Source of the DNA: Bryobacterales bacterium
Lineage (GTDB): Bacteria; Acidobacteriota; Terriglobia; Bryobacterales; Bryobacteraceae
Reading direction: 5' to 3'
Assembly (NCBI GenBank): GCA_016880505.1
Contig: JAEHDI010000498.1
Location: 1-6,104, forward strand
Length of the DNA stretch: 6,104 nucleotides
Each line of letters starts with the position of its first letter. Position 1 is the stretch's first letter. Positions 1 through 5,413 of this stretch are shown one piece after another. A program made the translations under genes and the position numbers. Below the pieces are notes generated by a model that did no database searches, had not been told where the DNA came from, and worked only from the letters and a program-made list of their open reading frames with translations.

Positions 1-99
1 GGCGTTGCGGTAGGCATCCGAGCGTTCGTCGGCGCGCTGCTCCGGGGCCGCCGCCTCACCGTCGAACAGGCTACGCACGACGAAGAGATGTTCATCTGA
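1..99 (+). CDS. C-terminal end of an unidentified protein (partial)
   Basis: An open frame enters from the left edge and ends at TGA 97-99, giving 32 residues that finish in THDEEMFI. I do not recognise the family. The frame is supported by strong G/C preference at third codon positions (about 26 of 32 codons), as in the neighbouring genes. The amphipathic stretch followed by an acidic tail also reads like an ordinary protein C-terminus. The next gene begins 51 bases downstream on the same strand, and a GC-rich hairpin lies directly after the stop, so co-transcription with the phosphatase gene is possible but unproven. Because the phosphatase family usually sits in capsule or exopolysaccharide loci, this may be a polysaccharide gene, but nothing in the 32 residues shows it. 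Confidence 0.5.
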   Translation, partial: GVAVGIRAFVGALLRGRRLTVEQATHDEEMFI

Positions 100-103
100 G
101 GCG

Positions 104-125
104 CGGCCGGACAACCACCCGGCCG
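104..125 (+). other. GC-rich stem-loop between two genes
   Basis: A perfect 7-base-pair inverted repeat (CGGCCGG at 104-110 and CCGGCCG at 119-125) encloses an 8-base loop. It starts five bases after the stop codon of the upstream partial gene and ends 25 bases before the phosphatase start. No T-run follows the right arm, so it is not a canonical intrinsic terminator. It could be a U-less terminator, an mRNA 3'-end stabiliser or an attenuating structure. Confidence 0.4.
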
Positions 126-150
126 GCAGTACCCCGCGTTCCAGCCTTCC

Positions 151-912
151 ATGATCGATATCCACAGCCACATCCTCCCTGGGCTCGATGACGGGGCCAG
201 GGACATGGAAGAGAGCCTCGCCATGCTTCGGGTTGCCGCCGAGGCGGGCACCACGGACATCGTCGCGACGCCACACTCCAACCTCGAGTTCCAGTTCGAC
301 CCCGATCTCGTGGATCGAAAGATCGCGGAATTGGCTGCCGCATCGGACGGGGTCGTGCGGATTTACCGGGGATGCGACTTTCACTTGCACTTCGAGAACA
401 TCCAGGAAGCGATCGAGAATCCGGCAAAATTCGCCATCGCCCAAAAGAAGCACATCCTCGTCGAGTTTTCCGACCTTTTGATCGCCCGGTCCACCGAAGA
501 GGTGTTCAACCGCTTACTCGACGCCGGCCTCGTTCCCATAATCACTCACCCCGAACGCAATCGCCTGCTACAACAACGGATCGAGCGGCTCGAGCGCTGG
601 GTTCAAGGGGGTTGCGCGATTCAGGTCACCGCGCAATCGTTCTCCGGCCTGTTTGGAAAGAGCGCCAGACGGTTCGCCGGAGAACTGATGCGCCGGGGGC
701 TGGTTCACATCGTCGCCAGTGACGCTCACGACAGCCGGCATCGTCCACCCCGGCTTGACGAGGCCTATGGCTACCTCAAGAGCCATTACGGCGTGGATAC
801 GGCAGAGTTGCTCTGTGTGCGGAACCCCGGCGCCGTGCTGGCGGGAGACCACATCGAGCAGCCCGGCGCCGCCGGCCCCTCCGCCCGCAAGTGGTACCGG
901 TTCTGGACTTGA
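151..912 (+). CDS. CpsB/CapC (YwqE-like) PHP-family tyrosine-protein phosphatase
   Basis: A 253-residue protein, matching the usual family length of about 240-260. Proteins of this family are metal-dependent phosphatases that dephosphorylate the tyrosine-rich tail of a bacterial tyrosine kinase controlling capsule or exopolysaccharide assembly at the cytoplasmic membrane. The polynuclear metal-site motifs are in order: DIHSHILPGLDDGA (residues 3-16, H5, H7, D14), ATPH (H42), GCD (D76), VEF (E105), THPERN (132-137, H133, R136) and SDAHD (190-194, D191, H193). All expected ligand regions are present, so the enzyme looks active. The start is fixed by the MIDIHSH opening typical of the family. 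There is no clear Shine-Dalgarno sequence before it. The last 18 or so residues, after GDHI, are low in family resemblance and probably a flexible tail. No partner kinase lies in this window; it may lie to the left. Confidence 0.92.
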   Translation: MIDIHSHILPGLDDGARDMEESLAMLRVAAEAGTTDIVATPHSNLEFQFDPDLVDRKIAELAAASDGVVRIYRGCDFHLHFENIQEAIENPAKFAIAQKKHILVEFSDLLIARSTEEVFNRLLDAGLVPIITHPERNRLLQQRIERLERWVQGGCAIQVTAQSFSGLFGKSARRFAGELMRRGLVHIVASDAHDSRHRPPRLDEAYGYLKSHYGVDTAELLCVRNPGAVLAGDHIEQPGAAGPSARKWYRFWT

Positions 913-933
913 GTAACCGGCCTCGCAAGACAG

Positions 934-939
934 TAGACT
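934..939 (+). promoter_or_regulatory. Candidate -10 element of the M1 peptidase gene
   Basis: TAGACT fits the TANNNT -10 pattern and ends 8 bases before the preferred ATG at 948. A partial -35 match, TTGAGT (909-914, four of six consensus bases), lies 19 bases upstream. If used, transcription would begin close to or at the start codon. A Shine-Dalgarno-like sequence sits between this hexamer and the ATG, so the two readings compete. Confidence 0.3.
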
Positions 940-944
940 GGGAG
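940..944 (+). promoter_or_regulatory. Ribosome binding site choosing the ATG at 948
   Basis: GGGAG lies three bases before ATG 948. The spacing is short, but together with the signal peptide encoded straight after this ATG it favours 948 over the upstream in-frame GTG-type start at 891. The 891 start would overlap the phosphatase gene and place 19 polar residues before the signal sequence. Confidence 0.5.
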
Positions 945-947
945 TGG

Positions 948-3359
948 ATGAAACGTCTTCTCCCACTGCTGGCGCTACTGCCGTTCAGCCTGCCTGCCTG
1001 GGCGGGCGCCGCGGCCGAGTTGGCAAACCAGATTCGCGAAGCGGGATTGGACCGGGACGAATGCTATCGCGTCCGTGATGTGAACTTCACCAAGGACGAC
1101 CTCCGCCTCTACCTCACGGACGGGCACCTGATCTTCGGAAAGCCGGTCGGAGGGCGTCGCGTTTCCGCGGTGTTCGCCGCCGACGTCGAAGCCGGTGACG
1201 CGGAGATACTGCTCTTTCCACCGACACGGAGCGAACGACTCGCCCTTGCGTCGCTCACGGGCGCGCCAAACCTCAACGAACACTTCAAGCTGGCGGTGAT
1301 GGTGTTCACCGACGACACTTGCGACGCGCTGCTCAAGCTAATCCAGGAGCGCGGCGAACCCCGCAAGAGTGCGGAGCGAGGCGTGCTCATGGAACAGGAG
1401 TGGGGGTCGGTGGCGCGGAACCTTTCATCCAGCTTCGAGATCCGGATGGTGAGGGATCTACTCTCTTCGCGGCCTCCATCCAACGGCTTCTTCTATGCAG
1501 CCCTCAGCGGCGGCAGCCTCGGGAACTTCGATGTCGTTTACGATCCCCTGGCCCGCGAACAGATTACCGTCGGCAAGGTCGCGTTCCGGAACGAGCGTGC
1601 GCACTTCGACACATGGACCAGTTTCGAGTCACGACCGTTTCGCAAAGGCCTGCGCCAGTTTCCTCCACCTGACATCGTTGTGAGCGACTTCCGGCTCGAT
1701 GCGACACTCCAACCGGATCTCTCGCTCAAGGTAGTGACCAAGGTCAAGGTCACCCCGACAGAGAAAGGCTACCGCTCGCTGGCCTTCGATCTTTCCGCCC
1801 GGATGCGGATTACACAGGCACTGATCGATGGCGTGCCGGCCGAAGTCTTCCAACGGGAATCGCTAAGGGAAAACCTGATCCGCGGGCGCCGCGACGATCT
1901 CTTTCTGCTGATTCCTCCGGGCGAGCTCGAGCCCGGCCGCCAGTACGAGATCGAGTTCCATCACGAAGGCGAAGTGGTTGCACAGGCCGGCAACGGCGTC
2001 TACTATGTCGGCTCGCGCGGGAACTGGTATCCCAACCGGCCGACGCAGTTCGCCCACTGCGACGCCGTGTTCCGATATCCCACCACGCTGGACCTGGTGT
2101 CGGGGGGCGAGGTCGTTGAGCAAAGGACCGAGGGAGAGTGGCGTTTTACACGCCGCCGGACGTCTTCGCCGGTCCGCTTCCTCGGATTCAACCTCGGCGA
2201 GTATCGAAAAGTCAGCCTGAACCGCAAGCCGTATTCCGTGGAGGTATTTGCCAACCGAAAGCTGGAACCGGCGCTTCAACCGCAGCCCAGGCAGGTGGTG
2301 GCGCCGCAACACACTCCATCCTGGCGGAGGCCCGGTCCCGAGGATCTGGTCACCCTCGACGTCGAACCGCTCCCGGTGGACCCTACCCTTCGCCTCGAAG
2401 GACTCGCCTCGGAGATCGCCGACGCGTTCGAGTTCATGGCGGAACACTTCGGTCCACCGCCGATCCGCAACCTGACGGTCTCGCCGATCCCCGGAGCTTT
2501 CGGCCAGGGCTTTCCCGGGCTTGTCTATCTCTCCACCATTTCGTACCTCGACCCGAAGCAGCGTCCGGCCGCCGCTTCAGGGGGGTACCAGCAACTGTTC
2601 TTCTCGGAAATACTGCACGCTCATGAAACCGCCCACCAGTGGTGGGGCAACATCGTGACGTCGGGAAGTTATCAGGATGACTGGCTGATGGAAGCGCTGG
2701 CGAACTACTCGGCGTTGCTGTACCTGGAGCGGCGGAAGGGACCGGACGCGCTCGAATCGGTGCTCACGGAGTACCGGCGGCGTCTGCTGGTGAAGTCGCC
2801 GTCCGGAAGGACGACCGAGTCGGTCGGGCCGATCATCTGGGGCGTCCGCCTGGATACTCCCGACGTTCCGTGGGCATGGCGAGCGATCACGTACGAGAAA
2901 GGCTCCTGGATCATGCACATGCTCCGGCGGCGGATGGGCGATGAGAAATTTCTTGGCATGCTCGGAGAACTGCGGCGGAGGTACGAATTCCGTACTGTGA
3001 CCACGGAGCAGTTTCGCGCGCTCGCGGCCGAGTTTATGCCCCCGAAGCCGGCCGACCGGCAACTGGAAAGCTTCTTCGACAACTGGGTCTACGCGACAGG
3101 CATTCCGACGCTGCAGTTCCGGCACACGGTGCGCGGGAAAGCGCCCGCATGGCGGGTGGCCGGCACGTTGACTCAATCCGACGTCGCGACTGATTTCGGC
3201 ATCGATGTGCCACTGGAGATCCATCTCGGCAAGGGCAAGGTTGAGACACACTGGCTTCAGACTGACACCGAGCCGACGTCCTTCTCGTTTACGCTGCGCC
3301 AGAAGCCCGTCAAGGTGGTCCTTGCTCCAGGAGACAGCGTCCTCGCCGTGATGAAGTAA
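948..3359 (+). CDS. Secreted M1-family (gluzincin) zinc metallopeptidase
   Basis: An 803-residue preprotein, likely exported and acting as a peptidase or aminopeptidase in the periplasm or outside the cell. Residues 1-19 form a signal peptide (KR, then a leucine-rich core, cleavage predicted after AWA). Residues about 20-240 are an N-terminal part I cannot assign to a standard M1 domain. A beta-rich M1 N-domain follows (about 242-470), then the catalytic domain. The zinc site is HETAH (559-563) plus E582, spaced HEXXH-X18-E, and the probable transition-state tyrosine is Y649 in TYEKG, 90 residues after the first His as in leukotriene A4 hydrolase. The C-terminus carries the FFDNWVYATGIPTL segment (709-722) and a short beta tail. 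The GXMEN substrate-anchoring motif is absent; GQGFPG (519-524) occupies that region, so classical aminopeptidase specificity is uncertain. The gene starts 35 bases after the phosphatase. No intrinsic terminator is visible after its TAA. Confidence 0.88.
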   Translation: MKRLLPLLALLPFSLPAWAGAAAELANQIREAGLDRDECYRVRDVNFTKDDLRLYLTDGHLIFGKPVGGRRVSAVFAADVEAGDAEILLFPPTRSERLALASLTGAPNLNEHFKLAVMVFTDDTCDALLKLIQERGEPRKSAERGVLMEQEWGSVARNLSSSFEIRMVRDLLSSRPPSNGFFYAALSGGSLGNFDVVYDPLAREQITVGKVAFRNERAHFDTWTSFESRPFRKGLRQFPPPDIVVSDFRLDATLQPDLSLKVVTKVKVTPTEKGYRSLAFDLSARMRITQALIDGVPAEVFQRESLRENLIRGRRDDLFLLIPPGELEPGRQYEIEFHHEGEVVAQAGNGVYYVGSRGNWYPNRPTQFAHCDAVFRYPTTLDLVSGGEVVEQRTEGEWRFTRRRTSSPVRFLGFNLGEYRKVSLNRKPYSVEVFANRKLEPALQPQPRQVVAPQHTPSWRRPGPEDLVTLDVEPLPVDPTLRLEGLASEIADAFEFMAEHFGPPPIRNLTVSPIPGAFGQGFPGLVYLSTISYLDPKQRPAAASGGYQQLFFSEILHAHETAHQWWGNIVTSGSYQDDWLMEALANYSALLYLERRKGPDALESVLTEYRRRLLVKSPSGRTTESVGPIIWGVRLDTPDVPWAWRAITYEKGSWIMHMLRRRMGDEKFLGMLGELRRRYEFRTVTTEQFRALAAEFMPPKPADRQLESFFDNWVYATGIPTLQFRHTVRGKAPAWRVAGTLTQSDVATDFGIDVPLEIHLGKGKVETHWLQTDTEPTSFSFTLRQKPVKVVLAPGDSVLAVMK

Positions 3360-3440
3360 TCCGTCACCAGACTCTCCAGGAACACGGCTCGCTGTGCGGC
3401 GATACCCGGTCGAAGTAGCCCTGCTTCCAGCCCGCTGCGG

Positions 3441-3446
3441 TATCAT
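3441..3446 (+). promoter_or_regulatory. Candidate -10 element of the glycosyltransferase gene
   Basis: TATCAT (four of six matches to TATAAT) ends 10 bases before ATG 3457 and is followed by a short T-run. No recognisable -35 hexamer is found 16-18 bases upstream. No Shine-Dalgarno sequence lies between it and the ATG, so a leaderless or very short leader is the simplest reading. Confidence 0.35.
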
Positions 3447-3456
3447 TTTTGTTCCC

Positions 3457-4380
3457 ATGGAAGAAATTCAGCCTCCGCCGAAAGTCTCCGCTGTCGTAGT
3501 GTCGTGGAACAACGCTGCCGCTCTCCGGCGCTGTCTCGGGGCGCTGGAGCGATCCACCGGCAGGGAGAACATGGAGATCGTAGTGGTGGACTGTGGTTCC
3601 CACGACGAGTCTCCTCTTCTGGATGCCGAGTTTCCAAAGATCACCATGCTGCGTCTTCCGCGCAATTTCGGGATTGTGAAGGCGCTGAACATCGGCATGA
3701 GGACGGCGAAGGGGGACTACTACCTGTTCCTGCCACCGGAAGTCGAGGTCCAACTGGACACGGTGGCGGCGCTGGCAGCCCAGCTCGAAGCGACGGCCGA
3801 AGCTGCCGCTGTCGCTCCCCTGCTGCTCTCACCCGAGGGGGACATACTGACGCGTCACCGCCGGGTTCCACTTTCGGACGAGGCGTACCGCGCGTGGCGC
3901 GCCGGGGACTTTGCGGACTGGACGACGCCGGCGTGCGATGTGGACGCCTTGCCGGTCGAGTTCCTGAATGTGGCTGCGCTCATGGCCCGCGCGAACTTCC
4001 TGAAGGGAATGCGGTACATCGATGAACGGTACGGCAACTCCTGCTGGGACCTCGAAGTGTGCTGCCAGATCCGGCGCGCTTCGAAACGCGTGCTGCTGTT
4101 GCCAAACGTCGTTGCGACCCTGCATGCGGCGCCCCCGGCGGCGATCTATCCGGCCATGCGCGCGCAGTTCGCCGCGGATCGTGTGCTGGGCATCGTGACG
4201 TACGCGGGCAAGCATTTCGGGCTCGGGGCCGGGATGAAGACCCGGCTCCTGGCGACGCTGTCCGTGTTAGGCGCTGCGATGGCGTCGCTGGTGACGTTCC
4301 GGGACACGCGCTACTGCTTCTCCTTGTTGAGTTGCCTGTTGAGCGGCCAGAAGATCGACGGTTCGCAGAGTGCGCTCTGA
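3457..4380 (+). CDS. Family 2 glycosyltransferase (WbbL/rhamnosyltransferase-like) with variant motifs
   Basis: A 307-residue GT-A-fold protein, expected to transfer a sugar from a nucleotide donor onto a surface glycan or lipid acceptor; donor and acceptor cannot be told from sequence. The N-terminus has the family opening SAVVVSWNN (11-19), VVDCGSHDES (43-52) and NFGIVKALNIG (70-80). The usual metal-binding NPD-V-E block is replaced by LPPEVEV (92-98), and the usual ED-x-D near the catalytic base by WDLE (197-200), followed by IRRASKR and H223. A hydrophobic segment at about 264-281 may touch the membrane. ATG 3457 is preferred to the GTG at 3394 because the family motif begins ten residues after it, and the 21 extra residues resemble no known leader and would be read through the putative promoter. 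The gene lies 97 bases after the peptidase. Confidence 0.82.
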   Translation: MEEIQPPPKVSAVVVSWNNAAALRRCLGALERSTGRENMEIVVVDCGSHDESPLLDAEFPKITMLRLPRNFGIVKALNIGMRTAKGDYYLFLPPEVEVQLDTVAALAAQLEATAEAAAVAPLLLSPEGDILTRHRRVPLSDEAYRAWRAGDFADWTTPACDVDALPVEFLNVAALMARANFLKGMRYIDERYGNSCWDLEVCCQIRRASKRVLLLPNVVATLHAAPPAAIYPAMRAQFAADRVLGIVTYAGKHFGLGAGMKTRLLATLSVLGAAMASLVTFRDTRYCFSLLSCLLSGQKIDGSQSAL

Positions 4381-4398
4381 GAGGTCACCTTCCTACCC

Positions 4399-4414
4399 TG
4401 AGGCGTTCGCCTTA
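4399..4414 (+). terminator. Weak hairpin after the glycosyltransferase gene
   Basis: A six-pair stem (TGAGGC with GCCTTA, one G-T wobble) encloses a GTTC tetraloop, 18 bases after the stop codon at 4380. It lacks a following T-run, so intrinsic termination is doubtful. A T5 run at 4469-4473 is too far away to belong to it. Confidence 0.2.
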
Positions 4415-4476
4415 CGGCCGCTGGAATCCTTCCCTAGACCCTCGTAAGACCACGCTTCCCCACCGATCTTTTTGAC

Positions 4477-4482
4477 AGGCGG
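4477..4482 (+). promoter_or_regulatory. Ribosome binding site choosing the ATG at 4487
   Basis: AGGCGG, one mismatch from AGGAGG, ends four bases before ATG 4487. It supports that start over the in-frame TTG at 4472, which would overlap this site and add only five residues. Confidence 0.5.
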
Positions 4483-4486
4483 ATGT

Positions 4487-4951
4487 ATGCACGAAGTTCT
4501 CTGGATTACTTTGCCGTTTGTGGTAGCTCTGGGTTCCGGAGTGATCTCGTTCATCATCGCCCAGGCACGGATGGAGGTCTGTCTCTCGAAGGAGCGGGAG
4601 GCGCTAGTTGAGGCGCGGGCGACCCTCGCCTTCCAGCACAAGGTCATGGAAGAACGGGTCAAAGCCACCGAAGCGGCTGCACGGCGCAAGGCCCTTGACG
4701 AATTCCTCTCCGACGTCAGGGTGGAAGAGCGCCATTACCTGAAAGAGACGCAATCGGCGCAGGAGCGGCGGCGGAGCCTCGTATTGCAGGAGCGCATCTA
4801 CTTTCGCAACATCCCCCTGTCACGCTGGGTGGAACACGAGATGCCGGTCGAGGAGGAGGGCGATTTGAACGCTCGGCTCAGCGACGCATCGGTCTTCCGC
4901 CGCGAGAGCTTGCCGCCGAAAAACGGCGTCGCACGTAAGCTCTTGACGTAA
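4487..4951 (+). CDS. Membrane-anchored coiled-coil protein of unknown function
   Basis: A 154-residue protein of unknown function. Residues about 5-25 (LWITLPFVVALGSGVISFII) form one membrane segment at the extreme N-terminus. Residues about 28-75 are rich in E, K, R and A with heptad-like spacing and probably form a coiled coil. A compact charged motif follows at about 74-118: LSDVRVEERHYLKE, SLVLQERIYFRN, PLSRWVEHE. The last 35 residues are polar. I associate this C-terminal motif with small conserved hypothetical proteins of Acidobacteria; that is recollection, not a search result. The layout suggests a bitopic protein with its soluble part probably in the cytoplasm, perhaps a scaffold or an envelope-complex subunit. 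The gene is 106 bases after the glycosyltransferase, has its own ribosome binding site, and ends two bases from the convergent transporter gene. Confidence 0.8.
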   Translation: MHEVLWITLPFVVALGSGVISFIIAQARMEVCLSKEREALVEARATLAFQHKVMEERVKATEAAARRKALDEFLSDVRVEERHYLKETQSAQERRRSLVLQERIYFRNIPLSRWVEHEMPVEEEGDLNARLSDASVFRRESLPPKNGVARKLLT

Positions 4952-4953
4952 CG

Positions 4954-5316
4954 CTACTTACCCATAACAAGCATGCGTATCGCGATCAGCATCAGGAATG
5001 TTCCGTAGACCCTGCGGATCATGTTGGGCGGAAGCGAAATCATGATCTTGGCTCCAAAATAGGCACCGAGGAAAAGGCCGGCTGCGACCAGAAGGGCGAA
5101 CCGCAGGTTGATGAAGCCGTTCCGGTAATACTCGGCGGCGCCGAGCAACCCCACGGGCGGTATGAGCGCCGCCAGGCTGGTGCCGATCGCTTCCAATTCC
5201 TTGACCTTCAACAGAAAGATCAGCGCCGGGACGATGACGAGGCCTCCCCCGATACCAAACATGCCGGCAAACACCCCAGCCACAAGACCAATCCCCAAGA
5301 GCGTCAGGTTCGTCAT
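4954..5316 (-). CDS. Half-length TauE/SafE-family (DUF81) membrane transporter
   Basis: A 120-residue, very hydrophobic protein matching one repeat of the TauE/SafE sulfite/organosulfonate exporter family, whose usual members have about 250 residues with two repeats. The repeat hallmarks are visible: AGMFGIGGGLVIVPAL (17-32), EAIGTSLAALIPP (42-54), YYRNGFIN (63-70) and GAYFGAK (84-90), ending with RRVYGTFLMLIAIRML (101-116). About four membrane segments are expected (roughly 5-36, 43-60, 70-93, 102-118). Both ends are intact, with an ATG and a TAG and no disabled second repeat nearby, so it looks like a natural single-repeat protein that would have to dimerise. The substrate cannot be inferred; sulfite, sulfonate or another small anion is possible. 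No clear Shine-Dalgarno is seen. It lies downstream of the hydrolase on the same strand, 97 bases away. Confidence 0.88.
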   Translation of the reverse strand: MTNLTLLGIGLVAGVFAGMFGIGGGLVIVPALIFLLKVKELEAIGTSLAALIPPVGLLGAAEYYRNGFINLRFALLVAAGLFLGAYFGAKIMISLPPNMIRRVYGTFLMLIAIRMLVMGK

Positions 5317-5325
5317 GACCCAAGC

Positions 5326-5331
5326 AGTCTA
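5326..5331 (-). promoter_or_regulatory. Candidate -10 element of the TauE/SafE-like gene
   Basis: Read on the - strand, TGGTAGACT gives TAGACT as a -10 hexamer with a TGN extension, ending 9 bases before the ATG at 5316. No good -35 lies 15-18 bases upstream (closest is TTCGAA, about three of six bases). The same GTAGACTG octamer precedes the M1 peptidase start. Confidence 0.3.
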
Positions 5332-5378
5332 CCACTGAAATCACAGTTCGAATCCCCAAATCGGGAACAGATACTCGC

Positions 5379-5407
5379 TTCTTGGCGTCTCGGCAAAACG
5401 CGAAGAG
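5379..5407 (-). other. Imperfect stem-loop after the hydrolase gene
   Basis: Arms at 5379-5388 and 5398-5407 pair with one G-G mismatch and one G-T wobble around a 9-base loop. On the - strand it begins six bases after the hydrolase stop codon. There is no T-run after it, so it may only weakly terminate or attenuate transcription before the transporter gene. Confidence 0.22.
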
Positions 5408-5413
5408 CCGTTA

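Noticed and set aside
891..947. Longer N-terminus for the M1 peptidase beginning at 891.
   Set aside because: It overlaps the phosphatase gene and puts a polar segment in front of an otherwise perfect signal peptide; ATG 948 has a GGGAG before it.
1863..2447. Open frame of 194 codons on the - strand.
   Set aside because: Antisense to the M1 N-domain, with no motif or ribosome binding site; treated as a shadow.
3394..3456. Longer N-terminus for the glycosyltransferase beginning at GTG 3394.
   Set aside because: The added 21 residues do not resemble a domain or signal peptide, and the GT2 fold begins shortly after ATG 3457.
2577..3458. Long open frame of 293 codons on the - strand opposite the peptidase.
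   Set aside because: It lies antisense to the conserved catalytic half of the M1 gene and its product is Arg/Pro/His-rich with no recognisable motif, typical of a shadow frame in GC-rich DNA.
4472..4477. Perfect TTGACA as a -35 promoter hexamer.
   Set aside because: No reasonable -10 lies 16-18 bases downstream; that position is already inside the coding region from 4487. It is better read as chance overlap with the ribosome binding region.
4914..4928. CGCCG-AAAAA-CGGCG hairpin as a terminator for the convergent transporter gene.
   Set aside because: It has only a 5-pair stem, lies within the coding sequence of the opposite gene, and no T-run follows on either strand.
5345..5357. GTTCGAATCCCC resembling a tRNA T-arm, and TTTCAGTGGTAGA on the opposite strand resembling a tRNA D-arm.
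   Set aside because: The flanks of TTCGAAT do not pair (cacag against cccca), no matching acceptor stem exists, and the two tRNA-like blocks are on opposite strands. No tRNA or att remnant can be supported.
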